A stretch of 64,000 nucleotides of DNA from Xenorhabdus kozodoii (GTDB lineage: Bacteria; Pseudomonadota; Gammaproteobacteria; Enterobacterales; Enterobacteriaceae): the NCBI RefSeq assembly GCF_002632875.1, contig NZ_NJCX01000003.1:62001-126000 (forward strand), given 5' to 3'. This document shows, piece by piece, positions 32,436 through 44,801 of the stretch (position 1 is its first letter; each line of letters opens with the position of its first letter). Made by a program: the position numbers and the translations under genes. The notes under the pieces are model-generated. The model made no database searches. It saw only the letters and a program-made list of their open reading frames with translations, and was not told the DNA's origin.

Positions 32436-34463
32436 ATGTCTCAAGTCGCGAACAAATTATTGGTGACCTGTGCGTTACCTTATGCTAACGGTCCCATTCA
32501 TCTCGGTCATATTCTGGAACACATTCAGGCTGATATTTGGGTTCGTTATCATCGAATGCGCGGCAAAGAGGTTCACTTTGTCTGTGCCGACGATGCCCAC
32601 GGTACACCAATTATGCTGAAAGCCCAGCAGAGTGGGATCTCTCCAGAAGAGATGATTACCAAGGTGAGCCTAGAGCATCAGCAGGATTTTGCCGGTTTTG
32701 CCATTAGTTATGATAATTACCACTCTACGCATAGCGAAGAGAATAGAGCACTTGCCTCCAAAATTTATCTGGAACTGAAAAAGAACGGTTACATTAAAAC
32801 CCGGACGATTTCTCAATTGTATGATCCAGAAAAAGGCATGTTCCTGCCAGACCGTTTCGTTAAAGGTGCCTGCCCGAAATGTAAGGCCGAAGATCAATAT
32901 GGCGATAACTGTGAAGTCTGTGGAACAACCTATTCCCCAACGGAATTAATTAACCCTCGTTCTGTTGTCTCCGGTGCAACCCCCGAAATGCGCGATACAG
33001 AGCATTTCTTCTTCGATTTGCCTGCTTTCAGCGACATGCTGCAAAAATGGACACGTTCCGGCACTTTGCAGGAACAAGTGGCAAATAAAATGCAGGAGTG
33101 GTTCGAAGCGGGGTTGCAACAATGGGATATTACCCGTGATGCGCCTTATTTTGGCTTTGAGATCCCTGATCAGCCGGGTAAATATTTCTACGTCTGGCTG
33201 GATGCCCCTATTGGCTATATGGGGTCGTTCCAAAATCTGTGTGCTAAACGTGATGACCTGGATTTCGATGAGTTCTGGGAGAAAGACTCCAAAGCCGATC
33301 TCTACCATTTCATCGGCAAAGATATCGTTTATTTTCACAGTCTGTTCTGGCCAGCGATGTTGGAAGGCTGTAACTACCGCAAGCCAACCAACCTGTTCGT
33401 CCACGGCTATATCACGGTTAACGGCACCAAGATGTCCAAATCCCGTGGCACCTTCATCAAGGCAAGTACTTACCTGAAACATCTTGATGCAGATTGCCTG
33501 CGCTATTACTACGCGGCAAAACTCTCTTCCCGCATTGATGATATCGATCTGAATCTGGAAGATTTTGTCCAGCGGGTCAATAGCGATATCGTTAACAAAG
33601 TGGTTAACCTCGCTTCACGCAATGCAGGCTTTATCAATAAGCGCTTCGGAGGACAATTGGCAGGGCAACTTGCTGATCCTGAGTTGTACCAGAAGTTTGT
33701 CGATGCGGCACAGGGGATTGCAGAAGACTTTACCCACCGCGAATTCAGCAAGGCCATCCGTGAAATTATGGCACTGGCCGATCTTGCTAACCGCTATGTT
33801 GATGAGCAAGCGCCGTGGGTGGTAGCCAAACAAGAAGGCCGTGACGCCGATCTGCAAGCCATCTGCTCAATGGGGATTAACCTGTTCCGCGTGCTGATGA
33901 CTTACCTGAAACCTGTTCTTCCAGGTCTGGCCACACGTGTAGAAGCCTTCCTGAATACTGAACTGGCCTGGGACGACATCCAGCAACCGCTGCTGAACCA
34001 TGAAGTTTCACCATTCAAGGCGCTGTTTAACCGTATCGAAATGGCTAAAGTTGAAGCCATGGTCGCGGATTCGAAAGAAAGCATCGAACCACAAAAAACG
34101 GTAACGGGTCCACTGGCTGATGATCCGATTCAGGAAACTATCACATTTGATGACTTTGCCAAGGTTGACCTGCGGATTGCGCTGATTAAACAGGCTGATT
34201 TTGTCGAAGGTTCCGATAAGTTACTGAAACTGACACTGGATCTTGGTGGCGAAACACGTCAGGTCTTCTCTGGTATTCGTTCAGCCTATCCTGATCCTAA
34301 GCTGCTGGAAAACCGCCTGACCGTGATGGTGGCTAACCTTGCGCCACGCAAGATGCGTTTCGGTATCTCAGAAGGTATGGTGATGGCGGCAGGTCCTGGC
34401 GGAAAAGATATTTTCTTGCTAAGCCCAGACAGTGGCGCGCAACCCGGTATGCTGGTTAAATGA
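32436..34463 (+). CDS. metG: Methionyl-tRNA synthetase MetG
   Basis: Class I synthetase (675 aa) charging tRNA-Met, cytosolic homodimer. HIGH motif present as HLGH in [15 protein letters not shown], zinc-binding CPKC...CEVC, KMSKS in [12 protein letters not shown], anticodon-binding helices, and a C-terminal tRNA-binding/dimer domain ([14 protein letters not shown], about 575-675). Divergent from apbC; the two starts are 182 bp apart. Confidence 0.97.
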   Translation: MSQVANKLLVTCALPYANGPIHLGHILEHIQADIWVRYHRMRGKEVHFVCADDAHGTPIMLKAQQSGISPEEMITKVSLEHQQDFAGFAISYDNYHSTHSEENRALASKIYLELKKNGYIKTRTISQLYDPEKGMFLPDRFVKGACPKCKAEDQYGDNCEVCGTTYSPTELINPRSVVSGATPEMRDTEHFFFDLPAFSDMLQKWTRSGTLQEQVANKMQEWFEAGLQQWDITRDAPYFGFEIPDQPGKYFYVWLDAPIGYMGSFQNLCAKRDDLDFDEFWEKDSKADLYHFIGKDIVYFHSLFWPAMLEGCNYRKPTNLFVHGYITVNGTKMSKSRGTFIKASTYLKHLDADCLRYYYAAKLSSRIDDIDLNLEDFVQRVNSDIVNKVVNLASRNAGFINKRFGGQLAGQLADPELYQKFVDAAQGIAEDFTHREFSKAIREIMALADLANRYVDEQAPWVVAKQEGRDADLQAICSMGINLFRVLMTYLKPVLPGLATRVEAFLNTELAWDDIQQPLLNHEVSPFKALFNRIEMAKVEAMVADSKESIEPQKTVTGPLADDPIQETITFDDFAKVDLRIALIKQADFVEGSDKLLKLTLDLGGETRQVFSGIRSAYPDPKLLENRLTVMVANLAPRKMRFGISEGMVMAAGPGGKDIFLLSPDSGAQPGMLVK

Positions 34464-34508
34464 TAATGATATATATTTAATAAATAGTTTAATTATCAGT
34501 TAGATAAT

Positions 34509-34540
34509 AAAGCGGGTTCAAAAAAAGACCCGCTTTTTAA
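34509..34540 (+). terminator. metG terminator
   Basis: AAAGCGGGT / ACCCGCTTT with an A-rich loop, followed by TTT, 45 bp after the metG stop. Confidence 0.88.
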
Positions 34541-34610
34541 TGTGATGTATGGCACATTTACAAGGTTAGTCGTATGATAATTTCCTCGTGATATTGAGGA
34601 ATTATTGATT

Positions 34611-35075
34611 ATGTCTTTCCAAAATGTGCTGATAATAGGTTGGCAATACCTACGCGCATTTGCGCTACTCTATTTATGCCTGATCGTAGGGAATCTTATT
34701 TCGGCACTGCTTCCCTTCTCTCTCCCCGGCAGCATTATTGGCTTGCTTCTCCTGTTTGGTTTACTCGCATTCCAAATTATCCCCTCACATTGGGTAAAAC
34801 CCGGCTGTAGCTTGTTGATGAAAAACATGACGCTGCTCTTTTTACCCATCGGGGTCGGGATCATGGATTATTATCCACAACTTAGCCAACAGATGTTCCC
34901 CATACTGCTTTCTTGTCTCGTCAGTACAGTCATTGTTATGGTCGTTGTTGCTTACTGTTCCCACTATATCCATCGTGAACGTATCATTATTGGTGCTAAG
35001 CAGCAAAATCCCACTTCGGCACCGACCAATCCATCACAACTGTCACAAGAACCGAAAGAGAAAGAAAAATGTTAA
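34611..35075 (+). CDS. yohJ: LrgA/CidA-family membrane protein YohJ
   Basis: Four-helix inner-membrane protein (154 aa; E. coli 132) of the holin-like LrgA/CidA family. Core matches include WQYLRAFALLYLC, LPGSIIGLLLLFGLLAFQIIP, and NMTLLFLPIGVGIMDYY. The C terminus is about 20 residues longer than E. coli and Pro/Ser/Lys rich. ATG 34611 matches the E. coli N terminus; a TTG two codons upstream is closer to GAGGA but less typical. It overlaps yohK by 7 bp. Confidence 0.88.
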   Translation: MSFQNVLIIGWQYLRAFALLYLCLIVGNLISALLPFSLPGSIIGLLLLFGLLAFQIIPSHWVKPGCSLLMKNMTLLFLPIGVGIMDYYPQLSQQMFPILLSCLVSTVIVMVVVAYCSHYIHRERIIIGAKQQNPTSAPTNPSQLSQEPKEKEKC

Positions 35076-35764
35076 GCCATATTTGGTGGTCACTACCGCT
35101 AACCTTGATTGTATTTTACTGTGCCAAAAAGTTGTCAGTGTGGCTTAAGCTACCGATATTTAACCCCTTATTGATCTCAATGGCGGTGATCATTCCCTTG
35201 CTGCTGATGACACATACCCCTTACGGACACTATTTTGCCGGCAGCCGGATACTGAACGATTTGCTGCAACCCGCGGTGGTTGCTTTGGCTTTTCCCCTGT
35301 ATGAACAGCTCCATCAAATTCGTGCCCAGTGGAAATCAATTATTAGCATCTGTTTTATTGGCAGCATTGTCGCCATGGTGACGGGGACGGCTATCGCATT
35401 ATGGGCAGGTGCCACGCCTGAAATTGTCGCCTCTATTCTCCCCAAATCCGTGACAACTCCCATTGCGATGGCCGTAGCCAGCTCTATTGGCGGAATTCCT
35501 GCCATTAGTGCAGCTTGTGTCATTGCGGTAGGTATTTTTGGTGCAGTCTTTGGTCACAATCTATTTAACGTTCTCAAAATAAAAACCCAGGCGGCACGGG
35601 GATTGGCAATGGGTACGGCATCCCATGCGGTAGGGACGGCGCGTTGTGCCGAAATGGATCATATTGAAGGGGCATATAGTTCATTGGCCTTAATGACCTG
35701 TGGCATCATTACCTCACTCATTGCACCTTTCCTATTCCCAATATTGCTGCATCTGTTTGGTTAA
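35069..35764 (+). CDS. yohK: LrgB/CidB-family membrane protein YohK
   Basis: Integral membrane partner of YohJ (231 aa, same as E. coli) with the LrgB family LPKSVTTPIAMAVA and GTASHAVGTARC segments. LrgAB-type pairs modulate murein hydrolase activity or export small metabolites; the E. coli pair is reported to affect glycolate/3-hydroxypropionate efflux. Translationally coupled to yohJ. Confidence 0.92.
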   Translation: MLSHIWWSLPLTLIVFYCAKKLSVWLKLPIFNPLLISMAVIIPLLLMTHTPYGHYFAGSRILNDLLQPAVVALAFPLYEQLHQIRAQWKSIISICFIGSIVAMVTGTAIALWAGATPEIVASILPKSVTTPIAMAVASSIGGIPAISAACVIAVGIFGAVFGHNLFNVLKIKTQAARGLAMGTASHAVGTARCAEMDHIEGAYSSLALMTCGIITSLIAPFLFPILLHLFG

Positions 35765-35995
35765 TCATTTTATGAAAAACTGTTTATGAAAAACTATTTA
35801 TGAAAAAATATGGCTTTATTGGTTGCAAAACCGTAACAAAAAAGTAAACAACCCCATCCAGATAGCAAGAATTTGATACAGGCCACTAAGATAATGTCTT
35901 TCTTACACAAATTTCATTAATTATATGGCCTTTATCACATTGCAAACCTGACCAGACGTCCTAGAATGACCTTCAATTAATTTGGAGATCATTCT

Positions 35996-36880
35996 ATGCA
36001 AGCTCGTTTTCGCGCTATTTGGTCAGATATCCCCTCTGAACTGCAAAAAGCCCTATCGCCTTATATTAGCTACGACGATTTTCCAGCCATGCTGACAGCA
36101 GGGCAAACAGAGTCAATCAAACAGCTCAGCGGATTGGATGATCAGGCACTGGCATTAGCTTTATTACCCCTTGCTGCCGCCTACTCGCTGGCCCCCATTT
36201 CCCATTTTTATGTGGGTGCCATTGCGCGGGGAGAAAGTGGCAATCTCTATTTTGGCGCCAATATGGAATTCGCCGGCGTTCCATTACAGCAAACCGTCCA
36301 TGCAGAACAATCAGCCATCACACACGCCTGGCTGCGGGGTGAGAAGAAATTGGCCGCTATCACTGTCAACTATTCACCTTGTGGTCATTGCCGGCAATTT
36401 ATGAATGAACTCAACAGTGGAACACAATTGGCCGTTTACCTCCCCAACCGTCCACCTTTAACCCTGGCCGACTACCTGCCAGAAGCCTTCGGCCCACGTG
36501 ATTTAGCCGACACACCATTGTTGCTGGATGAGGTTAATCACGGCTATCAATTGGCTACCTGTGACGAATTGGTACAAGCCGCATTGGATGCAGCAAACCG
36601 TAGCCATGCACCTTATAGCCAATCCCATGCAGGCGTTGCCCTGCTGGATGAGCAAGGGAAGATTTATACTGGCCGTTATGCGGAAAATGCCGCATTCAAC
36701 CCAAGTTTACCGCCATTACAGGCCGCGTTGATCCTCATGAATATGGCGGGCGGCCATTGCCAATCCATCAAACGGGCAGTGTTAGTGGAAGGTGAAAATA
36801 GCCACTTATCACAATGGAATGCCACAAGCGCCACATTAACCGCCCTCGGCTGTACAACAGTAGAACGGTACACATTTTAG
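35996..36880 (+). CDS. cdd: Cytidine deaminase Cdd
   Basis: Zinc deaminase (294 aa, dimeric enteric form) converting cytidine and deoxycytidine to uridine forms. The N-terminal half has NMEFAG, the HAEQSAI motif with catalytic Glu and zinc ligand, and [12 protein letters not shown] for the other two ligands; the C-terminal half is a degenerate duplicate ([16 protein letters not shown]). In E. coli regulated by CytR/CRP; no site was confirmed here. yohJK-cdd-sanA order is kept except that maeA intervenes before sanA. Confidence 0.96.
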   Translation: MQARFRAIWSDIPSELQKALSPYISYDDFPAMLTAGQTESIKQLSGLDDQALALALLPLAAAYSLAPISHFYVGAIARGESGNLYFGANMEFAGVPLQQTVHAEQSAITHAWLRGEKKLAAITVNYSPCGHCRQFMNELNSGTQLAVYLPNRPPLTLADYLPEAFGPRDLADTPLLLDEVNHGYQLATCDELVQAALDAANRSHAPYSQSHAGVALLDEQGKIYTGRYAENAAFNPSLPPLQAALILMNMAGGHCQSIKRAVLVEGENSHLSQWNATSATLTALGCTTVERYTF

Positions 36881-37128
36881 ATTGCGTATATCCTGTAACC
36901 GCAATAAAAGAAAAGAGTCACTTAACAAAATAGCCATTATCCCCTTTCTCTCTTTCTAAAGGGGAAAAATGAAAACAACCAATAACATTTTATTAGCTAA
37001 TTCTGCATGTTATCTCTCATTTTTGCTCATGATAATCCTATTTAAGTAACATTTACTGTACTTATTGCTTTTATCTTCTTAGGATCGGTAGCCGATTTTG
37101 TTATTGATAAGTTCAAAGAGTAAGCATC

Positions 37129-38826
37129 ATGGAACTGGAACACGAAAGTAAACGTCCCCTCTATATCCCCTACGCTGGCCCTATCTTGTTGGAATTTCCG
37201 CTGTTGAATAAAGGCAGCGCCTTTACAGAAGAAGAACGCAGTCATTTCAACTTGCATGGCTTATTGCCGCAGGCCGTTGAAACCATAGAAGAACAGGCCG
37301 AACGCGCTTATCGCCAATATTGCGATTTCAAAAATGACATTGATAGACATATTTATTTGAGAAATATTCAGGACACCAACGAAACGCTGTTCTATCGGCT
37401 CCTTGATGCCCATCTCAGTGAAATGATGCCTACCATCTACACACCCACCGTCGGTGCCGCGTGTGAACACTTTTCGGACATTTACCGCCGTGCCCGTGGG
37501 TTGTTTATCTCCTACCCGAACAGGGCTTACATCGATGACATGCTACAAAATGCCACCAAGCAGAATGTAAAAGTCATTGTTGTTACCGATGGTGAGCGCA
37601 TCCTGGGTCTGGGTGATCAGGGGATCGGCGGCATGGGGATACCTATTGGTAAGCTGTCACTGTATACCTCCTGTGGCGGGATCAGCCCTGCTTATACCCT
37701 GCCTGTGGTTTTGGATGTCGGGACGAATAACCCACAGCGCCTCAATGACCCACTGTATATGGGCTGGCGTCACCCACGCATGACGGGCAAAGAGTACGAT
37801 GAATTTGTCGATGAATTTATTCAGGCCGTAAAACGTCGCTGGCCTAACGTACTGCTGCAATTTGAAGATTTCGCCCAAAATAACGCCATGCCGCTGTTGC
37901 ACCGCTATCGCGATGAGCTTTGTTGCTTCAATGATGACATCCAAGGCACCGCAGCCGTTGCCCTGGGTAGCCTGATTGCAGCCAGCCGTGCTGCCGGTCG
38001 CCAATTGAAAGATCAGACCGTGGCATTCCTTGGTGCCGGCTCCGCGGGCTGTGGTATTGCCGAGCAGATCATTGCCCAAATGAAATCCGAAGGATTAAGC
38101 GATGAGCAGGCGCGCGCGCGCGTGTTTATGGTTGACCGCTTTGGCCTTTTGACTGACAAGCTGCCAAACTTGCTGGATTTTCAAAGTGCATTGGTACAAA
38201 AAAGTTCTGCGTTACAATCGTGGGATGTCACCAGCGATTCCCTCTCATTGATGGATGTGGTTCGCAATGCCAAGCCGACTGTCCTGATTGGTGTTTCCGG
38301 CCAAGCAGGTCTGTTCACCGAAGAGATTATCCGTGAAATGCACAAACATTGTGAGCGCCCCACCGTGATGCCTCTGTCCAACCCGACATCACGCGTGGAA
38401 GCCCGCCCGGAAGACATCATCAACTGGACGGATGGCAAAGCGCTGGTCGCGACAGGAAGCCCGTTTGCGCCAGTCAAATATGCCGGCCAGGAATACTCCA
38501 TTGCACAGTGCAACAACTCCTATATCTTCCCTGGGATCGGCTTAGGCGTTATCGCTGCCGGCGCTAAACGCGTGACCGATGATATGTTGATGGCTGCCAG
38601 CCGTGCATTAGCAGATTGTTCACCGCTGGCACAAACAGGCTCTGGCCCACTGTTGCCACCGATTGATGATATCCAAGATGTTTCCCGCAAAATAGCGAAA
38701 GAAGTGGCGAAAAAAGCCCAAATACAAGGCGTTGCGATTGTTACATCGGAAGATGCATTGGATGAAGCCATTGAGCGTAATTTCTGGAAACCAGAATATC
38801 GCATCTATAAACGCACTTCATTCTAA
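37129..38826 (+). CDS. maeA: NAD-dependent malic enzyme MaeA
   Basis: Oxidative decarboxylation of malate to pyruvate with NAD+ (565 aa, same as E. coli MaeA). Segments: [39 protein letters not shown] (shown in part), the metal site in FEDFAQNNA and [15 protein letters not shown], and [15 protein letters not shown] for the nucleotide. Its insertion between cdd and sanA differs from E. coli. A 248 bp spacer upstream has no recognised gene. Confidence 0.95.
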   Translation: MELEHESKRPLYIPYAGPILLEFPLLNKGSAFTEEERSHFNLHGLLPQAVETIEEQAERAYRQYCDFKNDIDRHIYLRNIQDTNETLFYRLLDAHLSEMMPTIYTPTVGAACEHFSDIYRRARGLFISYPNRAYIDDMLQNATKQNVKVIVVTDGERILGLGDQGIGGMGIPIGKLSLYTSCGGISPAYTLPVVLDVGTNNPQRLNDPLYMGWRHPRMTGKEYDEFVDEFIQAVKRRWPNVLLQFEDFAQNNAMPLLHRYRDELCCFNDDIQGTAAVALGSLIAASRAAGRQLKDQTVAFLGAGSAGCGIAEQIIAQMKSEGLSDEQARARVFMVDRFGLLTDKLPNLLDFQSALVQKSSALQSWDVTSDSLSLMDVVRNAKPTVLIGVSGQAGLFTEEIIREMHKHCERPTVMPLSNPTSRVEARPEDIINWTDGKALVATGSPFAPVKYAGQEYSIAQCNNSYIFPGIGLGVIAAGAKRVTDDMLMAASRALADCSPLAQTGSGPLLPPIDDIQDVSRKIAKEVAKKAQIQGVAIVTSEDALDEAIERNFWKPEYRIYKRTSF

Positions 38827-38841
38827 TAATATGGGTCATCA

Positions 38842-38864
38842 GCCTGCCAGTAATATTGGCAGGC
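38842..38864 (+). terminator. Hairpin after maeA
   Basis: GCCTGCCA / TGGCAGGC with a 7-base loop, 15 bp after the stop. Only TTG follows before A-rich sequence, so termination strength is uncertain. Confidence 0.5.
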
Positions 38865-38952
38865 TTGAAAAATAATCCAATAATTCCACTCGATAGATCA
38901 TAAATAATCGCCTTACGTTTTCTATTTTCAAAAATCAAAATAAACCCAATAG

Positions 38953-39828
<876 letters not shown>

Positions 39829-39880
39829 ACAGGGAGAGCAAGCCAATACGGCCTATTTAATCAGTTTTACGCTCTTCATT

Positions 39881-39925
39881 TTTCAAGTTGCAGTTTACCG
39901 ACAACCTTAGAACTGCAACTTGAAA
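39881..39925. repeat. Perfect 15-bp palindrome between sanA and yeiB
   Basis: TTTCAAGTTGCAGTT and its exact complement at 39911-39925 with a 15-base loop. The TTTCAAGTTGC arm is the same core as the dispersed repeat family. Placed between convergent genes, it may double as a transcription-end hairpin. Confidence 0.65.
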
Positions 39926-39984
39926 TCGATCAACCCATTACCCTCAAAATCGATCAAAGATAACAGGGTCGGCAGAGCGTATTT

Positions 39985-41118
39985 CTAAACCTTACCAGCT
40001 AATTTAGCTGTCAAACTGCGCCAGAGTTTTTCCATCGGTCCCTGAGAATAATGTTTCAACCACCAGCAAGCAAACCCGATATTCAAGGCCCAGATAAAAG
40101 GAACAAATGCCATCAACTCTAAACGGCTAAACTGCCCAAATAACTCAAAGCGATAAAAAAGCGTGGTACAAATCAGTGTTTGCAACAAATAGCTGCTCAG
40201 TGCCATTTTTCCAACCTGCTTGAGCCAGAATGTGATTTTCCAATGCGAAACAGTCGGCCAAAAACCATAGATCAACGCGATATAAGCCAATGCCAGCAAC
40301 GGGGTTGCCAATTCAGTAATGGTGTAGCGAACAGTCCAGGATGCAAAATAACTGTAGGGATATAAATATTGTATCGATAAGGCAATACCTTGAATGATCA
40401 AACCAACAGGGATCAAACATAACGCCAGCCGACGGTAATGCTTGCGGCTAAATCTCCCTTTCAGCCAGCCATTACGCAATAACATAGCGCCACAAAGCAT
40501 GACTCCCATGAGTTGCCAGCCATATTGCACAACCACCACAATCATTGCACCACTCATCTGACGAATACGGTATTCTATGGCCAGCAATCCACCATAGGTT
40601 TTCCAGTAGCTTTCATAGGAAATATCTTCCGGTGTAGGCCGCCAAAATGAATTATTTTCCTCCAGGGGGAACAACCCCAGAAGGTAAAACATCATTATGC
40701 CGAACAGATAGAAAGTCGCCGCTGTACCAAACAATTTTTGCCGATTATTGATGAACCGCCATGCCAATAAGCCAACAATGCCATATGCCAACAAAATATC
40801 GCCATCCCATAGCAAGATACCGTGCAATAAACCAATAACAGCCAAAACCAGTAACCTGGGAATATTCCAGTCACGTCCCCGCTGCCGAAGCAATTCGAGT
40901 GATGCCCCGAATAACAGCGTCAAGATGAACAGGAATTTTCCCTGAGTAAAGGTGTTCAATACAGACCATGTCATCACATCAGAGAATGAGACGACATCCT
41001 GATAAAACAAATTCATATAGGCGGCATAGGGCAAGGCAAAACTGGAAATGTTCAGCAACAATATTCCCAAAATGGCAAAACCACGCACACAATCAAGTAG
41101 TTCAATTCTCTGATTCAT
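39985..41118 (-). CDS. yeiB: DUF418 family inner-membrane protein YeiB
   Basis: Polytopic membrane protein (377 aa from this start) with about ten helices. Near-exact YeiB blocks: DCVRGFAILGILLLNIS, LLHGILLWDGDILLAYGIVGLLAWR (part), SSYLLQTLICTTLFY, GPMEKLWRSLT. Function unknown. Two starts are possible: ATG 41118 aligns with the E. coli N terminus but has GGAG only 2 nt away; ATG 41142 adds 8 residues and lacks a clear ribosome site. It follows folE by a few bases on the same strand, as in E. coli. Confidence 0.88.
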   Translation of the reverse strand: MNQRIELLDCVRGFAILGILLLNISSFALPYAAYMNLFYQDVVSFSDVMTWSVLNTFTQGKFLFILTLLFGASLELLRQRGRDWNIPRLLVLAVIGLLHGILLWDGDILLAYGIVGLLAWRFINNRQKLFGTAATFYLFGIMMFYLLGLFPLEENNSFWRPTPEDISYESYWKTYGGLLAIEYRIRQMSGAMIVVVVQYGWQLMGVMLCGAMLLRNGWLKGRFSRKHYRRLALCLIPVGLIIQGIALSIQYLYPYSYFASWTVRYTITELATPLLALAYIALIYGFWPTVSHWKITFWLKQVGKMALSSYLLQTLICTTLFYRFELFGQFSRLELMAFVPFIWALNIGFACWWLKHYSQGPMEKLWRSLTAKLAGKV

Positions 41119-41157
41119 TACTCCATCACAATTGTGTTTCATGATAATAAAAATTCA

Positions 41158-41826
41158 TCATGATAAGTACAGATTACGCACGGCACGCAGAAACTCCTGC
41201 CGTGTATTCTGGCTAGTTTTAAATAACCCACCCAGCGAAGTCGTCGTCGTGGTGCTGGTCGCATCACGAATGCCACGCGCTTTCACGCAATAATGAACAG
41301 CATCAATGGAAACCGCGACATTATTTGTGCCGAGCAGTGTTTGTAGCGCAATCAGGATCTGCTGTGTTAAACGCTCCTGCACTTGCGGACGCTGCGCAAA
41401 AAACTGGACAATGCGGTTAATCTTCGACAAGCCAATCACCTTATCCTTAGGAATGTAGGCAACCGTGGCTTTGCCATCAATGGTGACAAAATGGTGTTCA
41501 CACGTGCTGGTCATCGTAATATCACGCACAGTCACCATTTCATCCACTTTCATTTTATTTTCTATCAAAGTGATTTTCGGGAAATTGTGATAATCCAACC
41601 CGGAGAATATCTCATCCACATACATTTTCGCGATACGGCCAGGTGTATCCGCCAAACTGTCATCACTCAAATCGAGATTTAACAGTTTCATAATTTCTGT
41701 CATGTGTTCCTCAATGCGTACTTTACGCACCGCAGGTTCCAAAGTTTGTTCACGCAATGGGGTTTCAAGACCACGGTCAACCAGTGCTGAATGCACTAGC
41801 GCAGCTTCTGTACTTAGGGATGACAT
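41158..41826 (-). CDS. folE: GTP cyclohydrolase I FolE
   Basis: First enzyme of tetrahydrofolate synthesis (222 aa, E. coli length): GTP to 7,8-dihydroneopterin triphosphate plus formate. Zinc ligands lie in TSTCEHHF (Cys, His) and [29 protein letters not shown] is nearly invariant. The start giving [12 protein letters not shown] has GGAG 8 nt upstream. Probable folE-yeiB operon. Confidence 0.96.
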   Translation of the reverse strand: MSSLSTEAALVHSALVDRGLETPLREQTLEPAVRKVRIEEHMTEIMKLLNLDLSDDSLADTPGRIAKMYVDEIFSGLDYHNFPKITLIENKMKVDEMVTVRDITMTSTCEHHFVTIDGKATVAYIPKDKVIGLSKINRIVQFFAQRPQVQERLTQQILIALQTLLGTNNVAVSIDAVHYCVKARGIRDATSTTTTTSLGGLFKTSQNTRQEFLRAVRNLYLS

Positions 41827-41944
41827 CAGTTTCTCCAAGGTAAATACTTTCCGTTACTTGACGGGAAATCGGGACGCTTATTTTACGCAGATATCAGCGA
41901 ATGTAATACCACACAATGGCTATTTTTATTTATCTTGTACTACG

Positions 41945-42052
41945 CATATACCCGTCGCCTTTCAAGATGCGTCTTATATCTCCCCGAATAACAGGGAGAT
42001 ATAAACACGCTCATTGGCTTGCAAACGGCAACTTGAAGTTGGATTGGTATAT
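41945..42052. repeat. Dispersed palindromic repeat, copy 2 (upstream of folE)
   Basis: Left end ATATACCCGTCGCCTTTCAAG; right end, reversed, ATATACCAATCCAACTTCAAG; an inner inverted pair around TATATCTCC / GGAGATATA with a short loop makes one long cruciform-capable element of about 108 bp. It is the longest copy in the window. Confidence 0.7.
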
Positions 42053-42125
42053 ATCGTATCAGTGCACAACTCTTTATTATGCAAATAAACGCACAACTAT
42101 ACCTATACATCATCCATGCACCAAA

Positions 42126-43310
42126 TCAAGATGGCTTATGATGAGTATTGGTGCGATAAAATACCAGTAACCCAGCAATGAGCAATCCAATAAATGCGAT
42201 ATACAAAGCCGGTTCCAGTTTTCCCGTCAGCCACGTCGAAATGGATGACAACATTGGCCCTACCAATTGCCCTAACGCATAACCTGTCGTCAGCAATCCT
42301 GCCATGTAACGGGCATGATGGGGCGCTAATTCACGGCCATATTGCAAAGCAAGCTGTACCACACACATAAACCCACCACCTACCAATAACGCCCCAACCA
42401 TCAGGCCGCCAATCCCCGACAACATTTCCGCAACCAAGATACCTAGCGCCTGAAGCCATAATGTCACTGCCAGGCGAATTTGAGGTGTTGAAACATTACG
42501 CAGCAAGATCCCAAGCATAATGCCAATGACCGAAGCAGCCCCAAATATTGGCCAGACAAACTGGGCAAATAAGCTCTCAGGAAAACGCGTTGTCGCCATT
42601 TGGGAAAGGAAGGTTGCAGGCAAAATATAGCCGAATCCAGCCAGACTATAACTCCATACCAAGCGCTTAATTTCCGGTGTCAGGCTCAGCGCTTGGATTG
42701 CCGTCTGTGGACGGTGCAATTCACCGTTGCGGGGCAGATAACGGCTGACATAGATACTGAATAACAGTGCCAATATGCCATATAATACCCACGCGCTAGC
42801 GGCACTCATCTGCCAGGATTGGATCCCAATGGCTAACATACCACTGATAAAAATCCCCACACCTGTCCCTGAAAACACGGCCGCACTCAACCCCGGACGA
42901 TTGAGTTTTGCCAACTCATCATTCGCCCACGCAGCGACCAATACCAACGTCCAGCCACTGGCCCAGCCAATAAAAAAGCGGGCAATACTGTGCAATATCG
43001 GTCCATCCAACAAGGCGGAAAATAGCGTGATAATGACAGCTCCCCATAACCCGCTCCACAAACGGTACTCCACACAACGTTGCGCCCGCATGGCATCATA
43101 AGACCCCGCCAGATAGCCGAGGTAATTGAATGCCGCGACGATTCCTGCACTCGTCAAGGTGAGTTGGGATTCAGCGATCATCAATGGAACTTGTGGGGTA
43201 AAAGTGAAACGCCCTATTCCCATTGCGACCACTAAAGCAAGAAAACCACTTAATGCAATCTGAAAAGCTTGATAGTTACGGCGACAAGATATAACAGTTT
43301 GATTTTTCAT
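42126..43310 (-). CDS. YbfB/YjiJ-family MFS transporter
   Basis: Major-facilitator protein (394 aa) with about 12 helices in two halves. It has the family start FLALVVAMGIGRFTFTPQVPLMI, NYLGYLAGSYDA, and RFFIGWASGWTLVLVAAWANDE, typical of the YbfB/YjiJ group. Substrate unknown; members are usually annotated as putative exporters. Single gene with about 220 bp to the divergent moeA. Confidence 0.8.
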   Translation of the reverse strand: MKNQTVISCRRNYQAFQIALSGFLALVVAMGIGRFTFTPQVPLMIAESQLTLTSAGIVAAFNYLGYLAGSYDAMRAQRCVEYRLWSGLWGAVIITLFSALLDGPILHSIARFFIGWASGWTLVLVAAWANDELAKLNRPGLSAAVFSGTGVGIFISGMLAIGIQSWQMSAASAWVLYGILALLFSIYVSRYLPRNGELHRPQTAIQALSLTPEIKRLVWSYSLAGFGYILPATFLSQMATTRFPESLFAQFVWPIFGAASVIGIMLGILLRNVSTPQIRLAVTLWLQALGILVAEMLSGIGGLMVGALLVGGGFMCVVQLALQYGRELAPHHARYMAGLLTTGYALGQLVGPMLSSISTWLTGKLEPALYIAFIGLLIAGLLVFYRTNTHHKPS

Positions 43311-43532
43311 AGTGATTAATAGTAGTGAAATGAATTGATTTGGTTAGCATTAATTATTTATAACAAATCATAGATATAATATACATCTTTAGTTAACACT
43401 CCATTTCGCTGGGCAATCACGATTGCCTGTCATTCCTCATCATTGCGATCTTTGCCATAATGCATTCAATACAAAAGTAAATGCTTAAGAATAAACAATT
43501 GCCTGCAATTTGCGGCGTATAGGGAGTTTCTT

Positions 43533-44777
43533 ATGGATCACTGTCATACCTCAAACTTAATCTCACTTGAGCAAGCCCTAAAAAAATTATTGAACCTCAC
43601 TGCAACGTCCCCGATCACGACAGAAACCATTAACCTGACCGAATCTGCGGGACGAATTACCGCCACGGAGATTATTTCCCCAATCAACGTCCCCGCTTTT
43701 GATAACTCAGCGATGGATGGTTATGCCATTCGCCTCGCCGATCTTAACGGAAACCCGATCTTGCCAATGGCAGGAAAAGCGCTGGCGGGGATGCCATTTC
43801 AGGGGGAATGGCCGGCGGGCAGTTGTATCCGCATCATGACTGGCGCTCCCATTCCTGCTGGCACTGATGCCGTTGTTATGCAAGAACAAACGGAGGTTAC
43901 CGAAACAGGCATTCGCTTCACTTATCCGGTAAAACCGGGGCAGAATATCCGTACCATCGGGGAAGATATCAGCCAAAATACGGTGGTATTGCCAAAAGGG
44001 ATCAGGCTTTCCACCGCGCAATTACCGCTGATCGCTTCACTCGGTATTGCAACCGTTGATGTTGTCCGCAAATTGAAAGTCGCTCTTTTTTCTACCGGTG
44101 ACGAATTACAAGCCATCGGTGAACCCTTACAGGCAGGGCAAATTTACGATACCAACCGATTCGCCATTCGCCTGATGCTGGAAAAGCTAGGCTGTGAAAT
44201 TGTTGATTTGGGTGTGATCCGTGACGATCCTGATGCCTTACGCCAGGCCTTTATCGAAGCAGATAAACACGCTGATTTAGTGATCAGTAGTGGAGGCGTT
44301 TCTGTTGGTGAAGCGGATTACACTAAACAGATTTTAGATGAAGTAGGAAAAATCAGCTTTTGGAAACTCGCCATCAAACCGGGTAAACCTTTTGCCTTTG
44401 GTCAATTGGAACATGCCTGGTTTTGCGGCTTGCCAGGCAACCCGGTATCGGCGGTGCTCACCTTCTATCAATTGGTGCAACCCCTGATTGCTCACCTATC
44501 GGGTTTTACCGCATGGCAACCGCCTATGCGTCTCAAGGCCAGGACGACAACCCCATTGAAAAAATCGCCTGGCAGACTGGATTTCCAACGTGGCATGGCG
44601 TCACTTAATGAACAGGGTGAATTAGAGGTACAAACCACAGGGCATCAAGGTTCCCATATCTTTAGTTCATATAGTCAGGGTAACTGTTTTATTGTGTTGG
44701 AACGGGAACGGGGGCATGTGGCTGCTGGCGAAACCGTGCAAATCGAATTTTTCAACCCATTACTGAAAAACCAATAA
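43533..44777 (+). CDS. moeA: Molybdopterin molybdotransferase MoeA
   Basis: Inserts molybdate into adenylated molybdopterin (414 aa; E. coli 411). Visible: [51 protein letters not shown] and the C-terminal KPGKPFAFG / [18 protein letters not shown] precedes the ATG. moeB follows after 24 bp, the conserved moeAB operon. Confidence 0.96.
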   Translation: MDHCHTSNLISLEQALKKLLNLTATSPITTETINLTESAGRITATEIISPINVPAFDNSAMDGYAIRLADLNGNPILPMAGKALAGMPFQGEWPAGSCIRIMTGAPIPAGTDAVVMQEQTEVTETGIRFTYPVKPGQNIRTIGEDISQNTVVLPKGIRLSTAQLPLIASLGIATVDVVRKLKVALFSTGDELQAIGEPLQAGQIYDTNRFAIRLMLEKLGCEIVDLGVIRDDPDALRQAFIEADKHADLVISSGGVSVGEADYTKQILDEVGKISFWKLAIKPGKPFAFGQLEHAWFCGLPGNPVSAVLTFYQLVQPLIAHLSGFTAWQPPMRLKARTTTPLKKSPGRLDFQRGMASLNEQGELEVQTTGHQGSHIFSSYSQGNCFIVLERERGHVAAGETVQIEFFNPLLKNQ

Positions 44778-44801
44778 CATCATTTTAAGAAGATACCGAG
44801 A